From Sulfurimonadaceae bacterium (GTDB taxonomy: Bacteria; Campylobacterota; Campylobacteria; Campylobacterales; Sulfurimonadaceae): a DNA stretch of 5,959 nucleotides. Position 1 is the first letter of the stretch; every line of letters starts with the position of its first letter. The stretch lies in contig JAQUCZ010000081.1 of the NCBI GenBank assembly GCA_028685945.1, positions 1 through 5,959 on the forward strand, in the 5' to 3' direction. Made by a program: the position numbers and the translations under genes. The notes beneath the pieces were generated by a model. The model saw nothing but the letters and a program-made list of their open reading frames with translations, had not been told where the DNA came from and made no database searches. This document shows, piece after piece, positions 1-5,959 of this stretch.

Positions 1-1005
1 GAAATACTCTAGCGCCAAAGGGGGAATAATAAAATCCCCGTCGGCAACAAAAGTGATCTTTTGGCTCCATTTTCCTTTTTCAAGGAGCGGTTTCTCCTCA
101 AAAATGCTCACCCCCTCTATAAACGGCTTAAACGATTTTATATCTTCAAAATTCCCCTCCCCCTCTACGCGCACCGTAATATGAAGCGCTTCATTGGCGT
201 TGAGTTCGGTTTTGTCGCAATCGACCTCTAAAGTAAAATCTCCTATCAAAGAAAGGTTTGAGGGAAGCTCCATGGCATGGAGCACGAGAGTGTTCGAGAC
301 GTAGGTTTTCCATTTTATGTTTTGGTTCCATCCGCCGAACATATCCCTTTTATGCACCCGCGTGGCGATCTTCATCTTTGCCCCTTCAACCCTATTTTCC
401 CCTTTGCGTTGGGCTGCCAAGGTGTAAACCACTTTAGTTATTGCATACCCGTTTTCCTGCATTCTTTGGGGCTGCGACTCGTTTTTGACCCAAAAACCTT
501 TAAATACGGGAGGCTCGAACGTGGAATCGAGGGGATTGGTGCCCAGTTTTTGTTTAAAAAGCAGTGTCACGTCAAAACTCTCCCCTACGTACACCTCTTT
601 TTTATCGCTTAGAAGTTCCAAAATAAAATCGCTGTCTTTTGTGTAAACGGTCGGCTTTACCTCGATTTTTATCGGTTGCGTTTGCTCTTTTTTGCCGTCT
701 ATCTCCACCTCTATCGGCTCGATCTCACAACTTTTCATCGGTGCAAATTGGTAGGTGAGCGTGTAGGCGTTTTTATATACCCCGTTGTTGATCGTGATAC
801 TTGAATGGCTGGCACTCGAAAGTATTTCCGTGCCGCACAAAGAGTGGAGCACGGGTTTTTGCACCTTCTCGCCGCTTATTTGCAGCACAAGGGTAACCAC
901 GTCCCCCTCTTCGGGAGTTTGCGTATCTACCTTTGCCTCTACCGCGCCAAAAAGGGCGCAGGGGAGAAAAAAGAGAAAAAAAGCTATCTTACCAAGGTTT
1001 TGCAT
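1..1005 (-). CDS. batD: BatD family protein, partial (3' end beyond the window)
   Basis: The reading frame stays open for 335 codons from ATG at 1005 to the left edge, so the C-terminus, where the family usually carries a membrane anchor, is missing. The start is supported by a strong AGGAGG six bases upstream and by a secretory signal: Lys6, a hydrophobic stretch at about 7-19 and a likely cleavage site near ALFGA (17-21). The mature part looks like successive beta-sandwich (Ig-like) domains. Family-type landmarks are PPVFKGFW (165-172), a 'YTL-(3)-RKGEN' turn (194-204), 'LPSN-(3)-IGDF' (247-257) and the GEGN turn (282-285). Known of the family: BatD is a periplasmic partner of the BatA/BatB VWA proteins, biochemical role unknown. 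It overlaps batBC by 17 nt, so translation is probably coupled. Cys57 and Cys93 could form a disulfide. The identification rests on motif memory and context; the frame itself is certain. Confidence 0.85.
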   Translation of the reverse strand, partial: MQNLGKIAFFLFFLPCALFGAVEAKVDTQTPEEGDVVTLVLQISGEKVQKPVLHSLCGTEILSSASHSSITINNGVYKNAYTLTYQFAPMKSCEIEPIEVEIDGKKEQTQPIKIEVKPTVYTKDSDFILELLSDKKEVYVGESFDVTLLFKQKLGTNPLDSTFEPPVFKGFWVKNESQPQRMQENGYAITKVVYTLAAQRKGENRVEGAKMKIATRVHKRDMFGGWNQNIKWKTYVSNTLVLHAMELPSNLSLIGDFTLEVDCDKTELNANEALHITVRVEGEGNFEDIKSFKPFIEGVSIFEEKPLLEKGKWSQKITFVADGDFIIPPLALEYF

Positions 1006-2803
1006 TCGGGTCCTCCTTTGGGGGTTGTGCATCGTTTAATCTGTATAAAAAGGTGTTTGATTTCTCGTTGAGCCTTGCAAGCCATTTGGCAAACTCCTCG
1101 TCGCTCATCTGCATCTTTTGCTCGCTTGGTTTGGTTTCTTTGCTTGGCATGCTTACATTATTTTCGTTTGTTTCTTTAGCGGCATTTTGCGGCTTTTGCT
1201 CTTTGTTTTTTTGTTCCTCTTCTTGTTTTTGTTCTTGGGAACTTTGGTTTTGATCTTGAGCATTTTGTTTTGCTTCGTCGGCTTCATTTTTCCCTTTGGA
1301 ATCTTGCTGCTCTTTGTTTTGCGAACCCTCTTGTTGCTCGTTTTTATTTTTCTCCTGCTTTTTGTCGTTTTTATTCTCTTGAGTCTGTTCCTCTTTTTTT
1401 TGCTCCTCTAAAGCTTTTTTAACGGCATCTAGGTTTTCGGCAACCTCTTTGTCTTCTACCAACTTAAGCGATTTTTCATAATTCTCTTTTGCCTTGTGCA
1501 ACCCCTCGGGGGTAGAAAGCTTGGCATGTGCATTTCCTAAGTTTGCATAGTTTTTCGCTTGGAGCTCTTTATCGTGAAAACGGGTATTTTCATAATGACC
1601 TATCGCTTTTTCAAATTCCCCCTGTTTGTAGTAGGCATTGCCTGCGTTGTAGTGGCTATAGGAATTTTGGGTCTCTTGGGCGTGTTTGGCATACACCTCG
1701 GCAGCCTGCGCATAATCTCCCGTTTCGTAGGCTTTTTTCCCCTTCTCAAGCTCCAAAAAGTCCAAAACCAAAGCCTCCGCAGAGGGGTTGACAAACAGCA
1801 ATGCAAAAAGCAGCGCAACCGAGGGAACATGCACGCTTTGGCGTTTGCTCATCGAACTCATGGCAAAAAGCAATAGCAAAAGTGCAAGCCCCAAAGGGAA
1901 ATAAAACAAAGGAATATAGCGGTGGATCGTTTGGCTTTGCACCTCTTTTGCATCGGCAACGCGCAAAATCTCGCGATACATTGCGGCAATATCTTCGTTT
2001 GATTTGAGTGCTTCGATATACACGCCCCCCGTTGCGGTTGCAAGCTCGGCAACCTTATCGTTGCGCTTGGTGATAAGGATATTTCCTTGTGCGTCTTTGA
2101 TAAAAAGATCCTTTTTATCTCGAACGGGAGCCCCTTTGGATGTACCGAAGCTAAGGATAAACACCCGTATACCGTGCTCCTTGGCATGTGCAATCTCGCG
2201 CGAAAAATCCTCTTGATCGCCGCCGTCGCTAAAAATCAAAAGATACTTCTCCCCCTCTTTTTCAAGCGTCTTTTGTACAACATCAAACATCGAAAGAAAG
2301 TCGGTTCCTTTTTCGGTGATCGAGGAGACACCAAGTTTTTCAAGCAAGAATCTCACGACGTCGGTATCGAAACTAAGCGGAGAGACCAAATAAGAGTTTT
2401 TGGCAAAAGCAATCATCCCGAAACGCTCTTTTTTTGCGCCCAGTTTTAAAAACTCTTTAGCTTTGTGTTTTGCAAATTCGAGTCTATTGGGGTAAAGATC
2501 GCCCGCAAGCATCGAATCGGAGATGTCCAAAGCGATCATAATGTCGGCGCTTTTAGCCTTTACCTCGATCGTACCCTCGTCTATCACGGGCTGTGAAAGA
2601 GAGAGGATCATCAAAAACCCGATCAAGAAAAAGAGTGCGTTTCTTGCTTTGAGCGTCAAGGTGTTGGCACTCACGCGCAATTTCTGCAGCACCTCGTCCG
2701 AAAAAAAGTCTGCCTGAGCCTCTTTTTGGGTTAAGAGCAATCCGAACAATATAAAAAGAGGCGGCAACATAAAATAGAGAAATTCGGGATGTAAAAAACT
2801 CAT
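989..2803 (-). CDS. batB: BatB-BatC fusion: membrane VWA domain protein with TPR repeats
   Basis: A 604-residue protein, about twice the usual BatB length. It has an N-terminal BatA/BatB-type membrane region (segments about 9-25 and 57-72), then a VWA domain (about 86-285) with an intact metal-binding MIDAS: D93-I-S95-D-S97, T167 and D193. A third membrane segment (298-314), a basic loop (SKR, 319-321) and a fourth hydrophobic segment (326-341) ending in NPSAEA follow. Next come about three TPR-like helix pairs (353-452), a Gln/Glu/Lys/Asn-rich linker (about 467-548) and a short tail rich in conserved-looking residues (566-590). Positive charges put both the VWA and TPR parts in the periplasm. 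Known of the family: BatB and BatC are usually adjacent genes of an envelope system of unsettled function. The start at 2803 overlaps the batA stop as ATGA, with AAGGG seven bases upstream. Domain calls are firm; the role is not. Confidence 0.9.
   Translation of the reverse strand: MSFLHPEFLYFMLPPLFILFGLLLTQKEAQADFFSDEVLQKLRVSANTLTLKARNALFFLIGFLMILSLSQPVIDEGTIEVKAKSADIMIALDISDSMLAGDLYPNRLEFAKHKAKEFLKLGAKKERFGMIAFAKNSYLVSPLSFDTDVVRFLLEKLGVSSITEKGTDFLSMFDVVQKTLEKEGEKYLLIFSDGGDQEDFSREIAHAKEHGIRVFILSFGTSKGAPVRDKKDLFIKDAQGNILITKRNDKVAELATATGGVYIEALKSNEDIAAMYREILRVADAKEVQSQTIHRYIPLFYFPLGLALLLLLFAMSSMSKRQSVHVPSVALLFALLFVNPSAEALVLDFLELEKGKKAYETGDYAQAAEVYAKHAQETQNSYSHYNAGNAYYKQGEFEKAIGHYENTRFHDKELQAKNYANLGNAHAKLSTPEGLHKAKENYEKSLKLVEDKEVAENLDAVKKALEEQKKEEQTQENKNDKKQEKNKNEQQEGSQNKEQQDSKGKNEADEAKQNAQDQNQSSQEQKQEEEQKNKEQKPQNAAKETNENNVSMPSKETKPSEQKMQMSDEEFAKWLARLNEKSNTFLYRLNDAQPPKEDPNAKPW
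1012..1017 (-). promoter_or_regulatory. Shine-Dalgarno site of batD, inside the batBC 3' end
   Basis: On the minus strand AGGAGG lies six bases before the batD ATG (1005-1003). It falls within the last codons of batBC, so ribosomes finishing batBC can reinitiate directly. It is the strongest ribosome binding site in the window and fixes the batD start. Confidence 0.8.
1160..1405 (-). repeat. Low-complexity purine-rich tract encoding the Q/E/K/N linker of BatBC
   Basis: The coding strand here is dominated by CAA, GAA, GAG, AAA and AAT codons, which makes the plus strand a long run of T and C. It encodes residues about 467-548, nearly free of hydrophobic side chains, and is predicted to be a disordered or single-helix tether after the TPR repeats. 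The codon repetition is irregular, with no fixed unit. Such tracts easily change length between strains, so this is the likeliest place for length variation in the gene. Confidence 0.8.
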
Positions 2804-3729
2804 AAATACCCTTTTTTATTACGCAAATAAACATAAAGCATCAGCGAGAGCAACCCTAAAAAGAGGGGGTAGGTATAGTAATATTTCAAATAGGTAAAAC
2901 TCTCGCTTTTGATCTCCGATCGCTCAAGTCGGTCGATTTGGGCATATACCTCTTGGAGTTTTTTTCCGTTTTCCGCGCTAAAAGCAGCCCCGCCCGTCTC
3001 TTTTGCGATCTGTTCAAGAACGCGCGCATTGTATTCGTGCGGCAAACCTATCCCTATGGGGTAGACTTTTACCCCCTCTTTTTTTGCCATATCGATGGCA
3101 ACGTCAAGAGGGATCGTGTCTTTCTCTCTCGTGCTGTAGCCGTCGGTCAGAAGAATGGCGATCTTCGTTTTTGATTCGCTCGTTTGCAAAAGGCTTACCC
3201 CTTGGGCGAGCGATTCGTATAAAGCGGTGCTTCTGCCTGCTACCCCGATATAGAGTTGTGAGAGTATTTTTTGCAAAAGATCGGCATCGTAGGTGAGCGG
3301 CGAGGCGATAAACGAAAACTCTCCGAACACCACAAGCCCCATATTGTCGTTTTTGCGCTTCCGTATAAAATCGGCAACGATGGTTTTTACGACGTCAAAA
3401 CGGTTGCGCATAGGATCAAGCGGATCAAACCCCCGCGCTTCCATCGACTGCGATGCATCGACGATAAGTGCTATCTCGTACCCCTCTTTAGGGTCAAGTT
3501 CGTAGGGTTCCTCTTTAACGGGGGACATAAGTGCTAGGATCATCATCACGATAGCAAGCCATTTTAAAAAGAAAAGAAGTTTTGAACTATGCAGCACCTC
3601 TTTGCTGAATTTTGCGGCATGGGGAAAATAAAACGCGGGAAGTTTCATAGGGCAAAGGGTATGGCATGCTATGAAAAAAAAGATCAAAAACAAAAGCTTG
3701 GGAAATTCAAAATAGATCCCCTCAAACAT
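2800..3729 (-). CDS. batA: BatA-type membrane VWA domain protein
   Basis: A 309-residue protein, close to the usual BatA length. Two hydrophobic segments (about 10-26 and 51-69) precede a VWA domain (about 86-265), and a third segment (about 285-301) is followed by a basic tail (RNKK). Basic residues between segments 1 and 2 and after segment 3 place the VWA domain in the periplasm. The MIDAS looks intact: D91-A-S93-Q-S95, T168 and D196 (LLTDG), so it should bind a divalent metal. Cys22 and Cys26 form a CxxxC at the end of the first membrane segment. Known of the family: BatA works with BatB and a MoxR ATPase; its ligand is unknown. The ATG at 3729 overlaps the preceding stop by 8 nt, with AAAGAGA upstream as ribosome binding site. 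The gene ends in an ATGA overlap with batBC. BatA and BatB are paralogous, and assignment here follows gene order. Confidence 0.9.
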   Translation of the reverse strand: MFEGIYFEFPKLLFLIFFFIACHTLCPMKLPAFYFPHAAKFSKEVLHSSKLLFFLKWLAIVMMILALMSPVKEEPYELDPKEGYEIALIVDASQSMEARGFDPLDPMRNRFDVVKTIVADFIRKRKNDNMGLVVFGEFSFIASPLTYDADLLQKILSQLYIGVAGRSTALYESLAQGVSLLQTSESKTKIAILLTDGYSTREKDTIPLDVAIDMAKKEGVKVYPIGIGLPHEYNARVLEQIAKETGGAAFSAENGKKLQEVYAQIDRLERSEIKSESFTYLKYYYTYPLFLGLLSLMLYVYLRNKKGYL

Positions 3730-4129
3730 CGCACATCTCTTTATAAAGGTTGTAATACCCGATCGTCTCGGGGTCGAGAGATTCTACCTCTTTTTTGTAT
3801 TTATACGCCTCAAGCCGTGCTACGAGGTTTGCAAACATCTCTTTATGGCGCGGCGTGTCGTTTTGGAAAAGTGCCCCGTAACGGGTAATATCGTACGCCG
3901 CTTGTTTGGGGTTTTGCAGCGCTGCTTGGGACAAAAGTTTTTTGTACTCTTTGCGAAGGTTAAAACGTTGTTTTCTTTTGATCCATCGAAACAACAGATA
4001 AAGAAAAAAAAGCGCCAATAAAGTTCCCACAACCACAAGCGCACTAAAATAGTAAAGAGAAAACTCCTGCACCTCCACGATGGGTTTGATGTCGTGCAGA
4101 GGGATATCATAACTTTGTTGCTGCATCAT
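3722..4129 (-). CDS. Small single-pass membrane protein, DUF4381-like
   Basis: A 135-residue protein with a short N-terminal part containing LHDIKPIVEV (11-20), one clear membrane segment (about 25-48), a strongly basic stretch (RWIKRKQR, 48-55) and a helical C-terminal part. By the positive-inside rule the N-terminus faces the periplasm and the C-terminal 85 residues the cytoplasm. Size, topology, the 'L-x-DI-x-P' start and the position between the DUF58 gene and batA match DUF4381-type proteins, which commonly accompany MoxR/VWA clusters and have no known activity. The start is ambiguous: tandem ATGs lie at 4129 and 4126. The GAGGGG ribosome site is only 2 nt before the first but 5 nt before the second, so translation may begin at 4126. 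I infer a bridging role between cytoplasmic MoxR/DUF58 and the membrane VWA proteins. Confidence 0.75.
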   Translation of the reverse strand: MMQQQSYDIPLHDIKPIVEVQEFSLYYFSALVVVGTLLALFFLYLLFRWIKRKQRFNLRKEYKKLLSQAALQNPKQAAYDITRYGALFQNDTPRHKEMFANLVARLEAYKYKKEVESLDPETIGYYNLYKEMCDV

Positions 4130-4956
4130 TGCCCCTCAAACACGCGGCGCAAAGCAACGCCGACGTTGGCATGTGTATAAATTTTACTAAAACGTATCTG
4201 ATCTTTTTTAAAGGTATCGAAAAGTTTTGCATCGTGTATGTTCACTTTTTTAGTATATTCCTGTACGCTTTTTTCGTTAAAATCCCCTTCCAAAACCGCT
4301 CCCGATTCGGGATCGACCAAAGAAGAGAACCCCATAACGGGAGGTTTCTCCTCGTAAAGATCGCGCACCACCAAAGCAACAACCTCGTGTTTTTTTGCCA
4401 AAAGACGAAAATCGGGGAGCTCGAAAAAATCTCCCAATACCAAAATAAGAGATTTTCGTTTGAGACGTTTGTAAAGAGTGTCGGCAATCACCTTAAAATC
4501 AACCTTTTGATTCAGAGGATCAAACGCCAAAATATCGCCCGTGATCTTTTGCACCTGATGAATTTTTTTACTAGGCTTGGCATGTGCAATCAGTGTATCG
4601 GTAAAGATATACGAACTTAAAATATCTCCGTTTTTAAGGGTCGAAAAACCTAAAAGTGCCGCTGCTTCGGCGATCACTTCGTGTTTAAATCTTTGCGAAC
4701 CGAAGTAAACGCTCCCGTTTAAAATGCTCACCAAAACCACGTTAAGCTCCCGCTCTTCACGGAATATCTTTATGAAAGGCTTTTGCATCTTCGCGGTGAT
4801 ATTCCAGTCGATATGGCGGATGTCGTCCCCCGGCATATACTCGCGAAGTTCGATAAAATCGTACCCCTCCCCTTGAAAAATCGAAGGGTTGTTGCCGATT
4901 GTTTCGCTAAAAACCTGACGGCGCGCACGAACGAGGATTTTTTGTAGTTTTCCCAT
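4126..4956 (-). CDS. DUF58 domain protein with degenerate VWA-like fold
   Basis: A 276-residue soluble protein, the short form of the family without N-terminal membrane helices. The DUF58 signature is clear: GEGYDF (29-34), REYMPGDD (38-45), IRHIDWN (46-52) and FREERE (65-70). Further landmarks are GDFFELPDF (175-183) and VDPESG (214-219). DUF58 domains resemble VWA domains, but the usual DxSxS metal motif after the signature is replaced by I78-L-N80-G-S82, so the metal site looks lost. Known of the family: DUF58 proteins are nearly always next to a MoxR ATPase and are thought to be its cytoplasmic partner; no enzymatic activity is established. It starts 8 nt after the moxR stop with only a weak site (GTAGG), suggesting coupled translation or reinitiation. 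It overlaps the next gene at its stop codon. Identification is firm, function inferred. Confidence 0.9.
   Translation of the reverse strand: MGKLQKILVRARRQVFSETIGNNPSIFQGEGYDFIELREYMPGDDIRHIDWNITAKMQKPFIKIFREERELNVVLVSILNGSVYFGSQRFKHEVIAEAAALLGFSTLKNGDILSSYIFTDTLIAHAKPSKKIHQVQKITGDILAFDPLNQKVDFKVIADTLYKRLKRKSLILVLGDFFELPDFRLLAKKHEVVALVVRDLYEEKPPVMGFSSLVDPESGAVLEGDFNEKSVQEYTKKVNIHDAKLFDTFKKDQIRFSKIYTHANVGVALRRVFEGQ
4131..4136 (-). promoter_or_regulatory. Ribosome binding site of the DUF4381-like gene; favours the second ATG
   Basis: On the minus strand GAGGGG, within the final codons of the DUF58 gene, precedes two tandem ATGs. The spacing is 2 nt to the ATG at 4129 and 5 nt to the ATG at 4126. 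The usual 5-9 nt spacing favours 4126, giving a TGATG stop-start junction and a 134-residue product. Confidence 0.55.
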
Positions 4957-4964
4957 CTACGAAC

Positions 4965-5912
4965 CTACGGAATCGCAACGGTTTCTAAGACTTTTTGGAT
5001 AATTGCATCGCTCGTGATCCCTTCCGCTTCCGCTTCATAGGTAAGCACGATGCGGTGGCGCATCAGCTCTTTGGCGACATAAGCGACATCGACGGGGGTT
5101 ACGAAATCTTTGCCGCGCAAAAATGCCATCGCTTTGACCGCTTTGAACATATCGATACTTACGCGCGGAGATGCCCCGAACTGAATATACCCCGCTATCT
5201 CGTCCAAGCCGTACTCTTTAGGGTTTCTCGAAGCATTGATCAGCTCGATCATATACGCTTCAACCTCCGCATCGACGTGAACCTCTTTGACTTTTTGTTT
5301 AAGTTCCCGCAAATCTTCGGGGGTGATAACGCTATGTATCTCTTCATTCGTGCCGCCTGAAATACGGCGCGCAATCTCCAACTCTTCCTCTTTGGTGTTG
5401 TAGCCGACGATAAGTTTGAGCATAAAACGGTCAAGCTGCGCTTCGGGAAGCTGGTACACCCCCTCCTGCTCTACGGGGTTTTGGGTCGCCATAACAAAAA
5501 ACGGCAAATCGATCTTAAATGTCGTATCGCCGAGTGTGACTTGTTTCTCCTGCATCACCTCCAAAAGCGCCGACTGCACCTTTGCGGGAGCACGGTTAAT
5601 CTCGTCGGCTAAGAGCAGATTGGTAAAAATAGGACCTTTTTTGATTTTAAAACTGTTGTTTTGCGGATCGTAAATCTCCGCACCCAAAATATCGGAGGGG
5701 AGAAGATCGGGAGTAAACTGCGCACGTTTAAAGCCGAGTCCCAAAGTTTTTGCCAAAGCGTTGACCGTCGTGGTCTTGGCAAGCCCCGGAACACCCTCTA
5801 TAAGAATATGCCCGTCGCACAAAAGTGCGATGAGCATAGAATCGATCATTTTTTCCTGACCGACGACAACTTTTGCAACCTCTTTTTTAATCATCTCGAT
5901 TTTAGAAACCAT
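4965..5912 (-). CDS. moxR: MoxR family AAA+ ATPase
   Basis: A 315-residue protein of normal MoxR length with every ATPase element visible: Walker A GVPGLAKTT (40-48, Lys46), Walker B LLLADE (99-104), NRAPAK (106-111), sensor 1 ATQNP (142-146, Asn145), the arginine finger in LPEAQLDRF (155-163, Arg162) and sensor 2 GASPRVS (246-252, Arg250). It should bind and hydrolyse ATP as a cytoplasmic ring. Known of the family: MoxR ATPases act as chaperones with VWA-domain partners, for example in metal cofactor insertion or complex assembly. As first gene of a cluster with DUF58 and Bat proteins it probably serves those partners. The ATG at 5912 is preceded by AAGAGGG at a rather long 11-nt spacing; no better start is nearby. 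MoxR has several subfamilies, and placement in the Bat-linked one rests on context. Confidence 0.95.
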   Translation of the reverse strand: MVSKIEMIKKEVAKVVVGQEKMIDSMLIALLCDGHILIEGVPGLAKTTTVNALAKTLGLGFKRAQFTPDLLPSDILGAEIYDPQNNSFKIKKGPIFTNLLLADEINRAPAKVQSALLEVMQEKQVTLGDTTFKIDLPFFVMATQNPVEQEGVYQLPEAQLDRFMLKLIVGYNTKEEELEIARRISGGTNEEIHSVITPEDLRELKQKVKEVHVDAEVEAYMIELINASRNPKEYGLDEIAGYIQFGASPRVSIDMFKAVKAMAFLRGKDFVTPVDVAYVAKELMRHRIVLTYEAEAEGITSDAIIQKVLETVAIP

Positions 5913-5923
5913 ACTTGTTCAAA

Positions 5924-5930
5924 CCCTCTT
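5924..5930 (-). promoter_or_regulatory. Ribosome binding site of moxR, long spacing
   Basis: AAGAGGG on the minus strand ends 11 nt before the moxR ATG. The spacing is longer than the usual 5-9 nt, which may lower initiation. No other purine-rich site lies closer. Confidence 0.55.
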
Positions 5931-5943
5931 TGTAAAGTACGTT

Positions 5944-5952
5944 AGTATAGCA
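5944..5952 (-). promoter_or_regulatory. Extended -10 promoter candidate for the operon
   Basis: The minus strand reads TGCTATACT, an extended -10 element (TGn followed by TATACT, one mismatch to TATAAT). It would start transcription near 5937, about 25 nt before the moxR ATG and just ahead of the ribosome binding site. Extended -10 boxes with weak or absent -35 elements are typical of epsilonproteobacterial housekeeping promoters. The -35 region lies beyond the window, and a single short motif can occur by chance. Confidence 0.5.
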
Positions 5953-5959
5953 AAAGGGG

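Noticed and set aside
277..612. Plus-strand open frame of 111 codons
   Set aside because: It lies wholly opposite batD, which has a signal peptide, family motifs and a strong ribosome site in its own frame.
1118..1411. Plus-strand open frame rich in Phe and Leu, resembling a membrane protein
   Set aside because: It is the antisense of the Q/E/K-rich linker of BatBC; AAA/GAA/CAA codons read backwards give Phe and Leu. No ribosome site and no family likeness.
1850..1861. Internal ATG codons that could start a separate BatC
   Set aside because: Neither has a Shine-Dalgarno sequence at a useful distance, and the frame is continuous with BatB.
4129..4620. Plus-strand open frame of 163 codons, the longest on that strand
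   Set aside because: It is antisense to the DUF58 gene, whose conserved signature is unmistakable. The translation shows no domain or sensible composition.
1..5959. Defence system, prophage or transposon cargo
   Set aside because: MoxR and VWA proteins occur in some conflict systems, but the full BatA/B/C/D plus DUF58 set is a core envelope cluster. No nuclease, integrase, inverted repeats or direct-repeat borders are visible.
1..5959. Intrinsic terminator within the operon
   Set aside because: No GC-rich hairpin followed by a T-run was seen on the minus strand at any gene junction, and the overlaps leave no room for one. The plus-strand T-runs are the complement of lysine/glutamine codons.

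Overview
The window holds one minus-strand operon with no interruption: a MoxR ATPase / von Willebrand A (VWA) cluster of the 'Bat' (Bacteroides aerotolerance) type. Read in the direction of transcription, from right to left, the genes are moxR (5912-4965), a DUF58 protein (4956-4126), a small DUF4381-like membrane protein (about 4129-3722), batA (3729-2800), a fused batB-batC (2803-989) and batD (1005 to the left edge, 3' end missing). An extended -10 promoter candidate lies just upstream of moxR at the right edge. No RNA gene, insertion sequence, CRISPR array or terminator is visible, and there is no gene-free stretch over 50 bases.

The gene order, the short soluble DUF58 protein, the lysine/glutamate-rich proteins and the roughly mid-40s GC (estimated by eye) suggest a Campylobacterota (epsilonproteobacterial) genome, perhaps of the Sulfuricurvum/Sulfurovum kind. 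This is inferred from general impression, not from a search.

All junctions are tight: an 8-nt gap after moxR, then overlaps of about 1-4, 8, 4 and 17 nt. The six proteins are therefore probably made together. In the family model, MoxR is a cytoplasmic AAA+ ATPase working with the cytoplasmic DUF58 protein. BatA and BatB are membrane-anchored with VWA domains in the periplasm, BatC adds periplasmic TPR repeats, and BatD is a secreted protein with beta-sandwich domains and usually a C-terminal membrane anchor. Positive-inside charge placement in these sequences agrees with that topology. The molecular job of the Bat system is still not settled; envelope stress resistance and assembly or maturation of periplasmic complexes have been proposed.

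This is a recognisable system, not a new one. The points most worth a second look are the batB-batC fusion with an apparent BatC signal peptide turned into an internal membrane segment, the degenerate metal site of the DUF58 protein, a repeated strand-biased CTTGGCATG word, and the paired cysteines in BatD.
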